Assembly (NCBI GenBank): GCA_027012045.1
Contig: JALUZI010000196.1
Coordinates: 1 to 5,998, forward strand
Direction of reading: 5' to 3'
DNA: 5,998 bases
From: Desulfurococcales archaeon
GTDB taxonomy: Archaea > Thermoproteota > Thermoprotei_A > Sulfolobales > Acidilobaceae
Shown here: positions 4,957 to 5,998 of the stretch, in pieces
Layout of the letters: each line of letters starts with the position of its first letter
How positions within the stretch are numbered: position 1 is the stretch's first letter
Made by a program: the position numbers and the translations under genes
Notes under the pieces: model-generated
Told to the model about the DNA's origin: nothing
The model's database searches: none
What the model saw: only the letters and a program-made list of their open reading frames with translations

Positions 4957-5998
4957 ATGGATTTGGCAGTTAACACGGTTAAAACAAAGGAAATGCTTCC
5001 ACCGCCCAGCAAGGTCACTGTAGAGAACGGCAAAGCCTACGTGGAGATAGCGGGGAGGAAAATACCTCTAGGGGGGCCTCTCCCCCCGTTAAGGGAAGGA
5101 GAGAAGCATCTGAACATAACAACAAGCATATGCCCGATATGCTATAGATTACTACCAGCAAGAGTCTTCGAGAGGAACGGAAAAGTCTATATCAGAAAGA
5201 TATGCCCAGAGCACGGTGAGACCGAAGAACTATACTTCGGCGATGCAAAGCTCTACAAGAGATTCATGAAATTCGAGGAAACAGGGAAAGGAGTAAAGAA
5301 ACCCTACGTGGGTGTAGGAGCACCCTGCCCATACTCATGCGGCCTATGCGCCATGCACGAGAATCACACAGCCCTGGCTAACCTAGTCGTGACAAACAGG
5401 TGCAACCTAAGTTGCTGGTACTGCTTCTTCTACGCGGAGAAAGCCGGCTACATCTACGAGCCCAGCCTAGAGCAAATACGCTACATGATAAGGAGATACA
5501 AGCGCCAAGGAGTAACTATGGCCGTACAGATAACAGGCGGGGAACCCACTATGAGGGAGGATTTAGTGGACATAGTAAGATTGCTGAAAGAGGAAGGTGT
5601 AAGGCACATACAGTTGAACACCAATGGAATAAAATTCGCGGAAATGTACTTCAATAACCCTGTAAAAGCAATAGAGTATACAAGGCAACTTAGACTGGCT
5701 GGTGTGAACACAGTCTACATGAGCTTCGACGGAGTGACCCCTAAAACAAACTGGAAGAACCACTGGGAAGTACCATTCATATTCGAAGTATTCAGGAAAG
5801 CCAGTATGACTAGTGTTGTACTCGTTCCAACCCTAATCAAAGGAGTCAACGACCACGAGATGGGTGACATCATAAAATTCGCGGGGAAACACATAGATAT
5901 TGTGAGAAGCGTCAACTTCCAACCCGTATCTCTTACCGGTCAGATGAAGAAGCATGAAAGGGAGAAGCTCCGGATAACCATTGCAGACGCAATAATAA
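4957..5998 (+). CDS. tes: Radical SAM protein of the Tes/MJ0619 family, probable tetraether lipid synthase; 3' end missing
   Basis: The frame is open for 347 codons to the right edge; relatives are about 500 residues, so roughly a third is missing. An N-terminal metal-binding part has Cys59-x2-Cys62 and Cys83-x2-His86. Next is the family stretch CPYSCGLCAMHENHT (Cys124, 128, 131; His134) and then the radical SAM cluster motif CNLSCWYC (Cys149, 153, 156). The SAM-binding GGEP is at 194-197, followed by LNTNG (221), SFDG (256-259), and NFQPVSLTG near the end, all as in Tes. Tes joins the phytanyl tails of two archaeal diether lipids to form tetraethers, using radical SAM chemistry and auxiliary iron-sulfur clusters. 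A paralogue with another lipid or pterin substrate cannot be excluded. ATG 4957 follows an in-frame TGA; TTG 4963 is a serious alternative because GGTGA (4952-4956) sits 6 nt before it. Confidence 0.88.
   Translation, partial: MDLAVNTVKTKEMLPPPSKVTVENGKAYVEIAGRKIPLGGPLPPLREGEKHLNITTSICPICYRLLPARVFERNGKVYIRKICPEHGETEELYFGDAKLYKRFMKFEETGKGVKKPYVGVGAPCPYSCGLCAMHENHTALANLVVTNRCNLSCWYCFFYAEKAGYIYEPSLEQIRYMIRRYKRQGVTMAVQITGGEPTMREDLVDIVRLLKEEGVRHIQLNTNGIKFAEMYFNNPVKAIEYTRQLRLAGVNTVYMSFDGVTPKTNWKNHWEVPFIFEVFRKASMTSVVLVPTLIKGVNDHEMGDIIKFAGKHIDIVRSVNFQPVSLTGQMKKHEREKLRITIADAII

Noticed and set aside
4950..4973. Seven-codon open frame starting at ATG 4950, a possible leader peptide of the tes-like gene
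   Set aside because: The predicted transcription start is at about 4951, so this ATG would not be in the mRNA, and it has no ribosome site.
5481..5915. Minus-strand open frames of 66-76 codons at the right end
   Set aside because: They are antisense to the radical SAM gene, which continues unbroken through the region with all its motifs in place.

Overview
This window looks like chromosomal DNA from a hyperthermophilic crenarchaeon, most plausibly one of the Desulfurococcales; the genus is not resolved. The grounds are compact genes preceded by archaeal TATA boxes, GAGGTGAT-type ribosome sites, frequent TTG and GTG starts, heavy AGA/AGG/ATA codon use, and archaeal-type families: a PAC2 proteasome chaperone, a circularly permuted GTPase and a tetraether-synthase-like radical SAM enzyme. 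I see no mobile element, CRISPR array, rRNA or tRNA.

Seven genes lie on the minus strand and one on the plus strand. Reading the minus strand in its direction of transcription, the right-hand unit (4832 down to 3944) is a small thioredoxin with a WCGPC active site followed by an unrecognised 150-residue protein. Next comes a lone gene (3831 to 3175) for a membrane-anchored, probably extracytoplasmic protein, closed by a T-rich terminator. Then follows a tight three-gene run (3064 to 841): a YlqF/RbgA-type GTPase whose stop overlaps the TTG start of a MarC-family membrane protein, and 11 nt after marC a ChaN/Tiki-like protein. Last is a PAC2-family gene (from 777) that runs off the left edge, with its own TATA box and a good ribosome site.

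The only plus-strand gene (from 4957, running off the right edge) is a radical SAM protein of the Tes/MJ0619 family, the enzymes that couple two archaeol lipids tail to tail to make tetraether membrane lipids. It is divergent from the thioredoxin gene.

The most notable non-coding element lies between these two genes. It is a 40-bp imperfect palindrome (4881-4920) built from four copies of a GGTAAAA-like heptamer, fitted between two outward-facing TATA boxes. It looks like a shared operator controlling tes and the thioredoxin operon together. A smaller palindrome with the same GGTAA/TTACC half-site lies beside the TATA box of the membrane-anchored gene. The families themselves are mostly known. 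The candidates for something undescribed are this operator and the two orphan proteins (150 and 218 residues).
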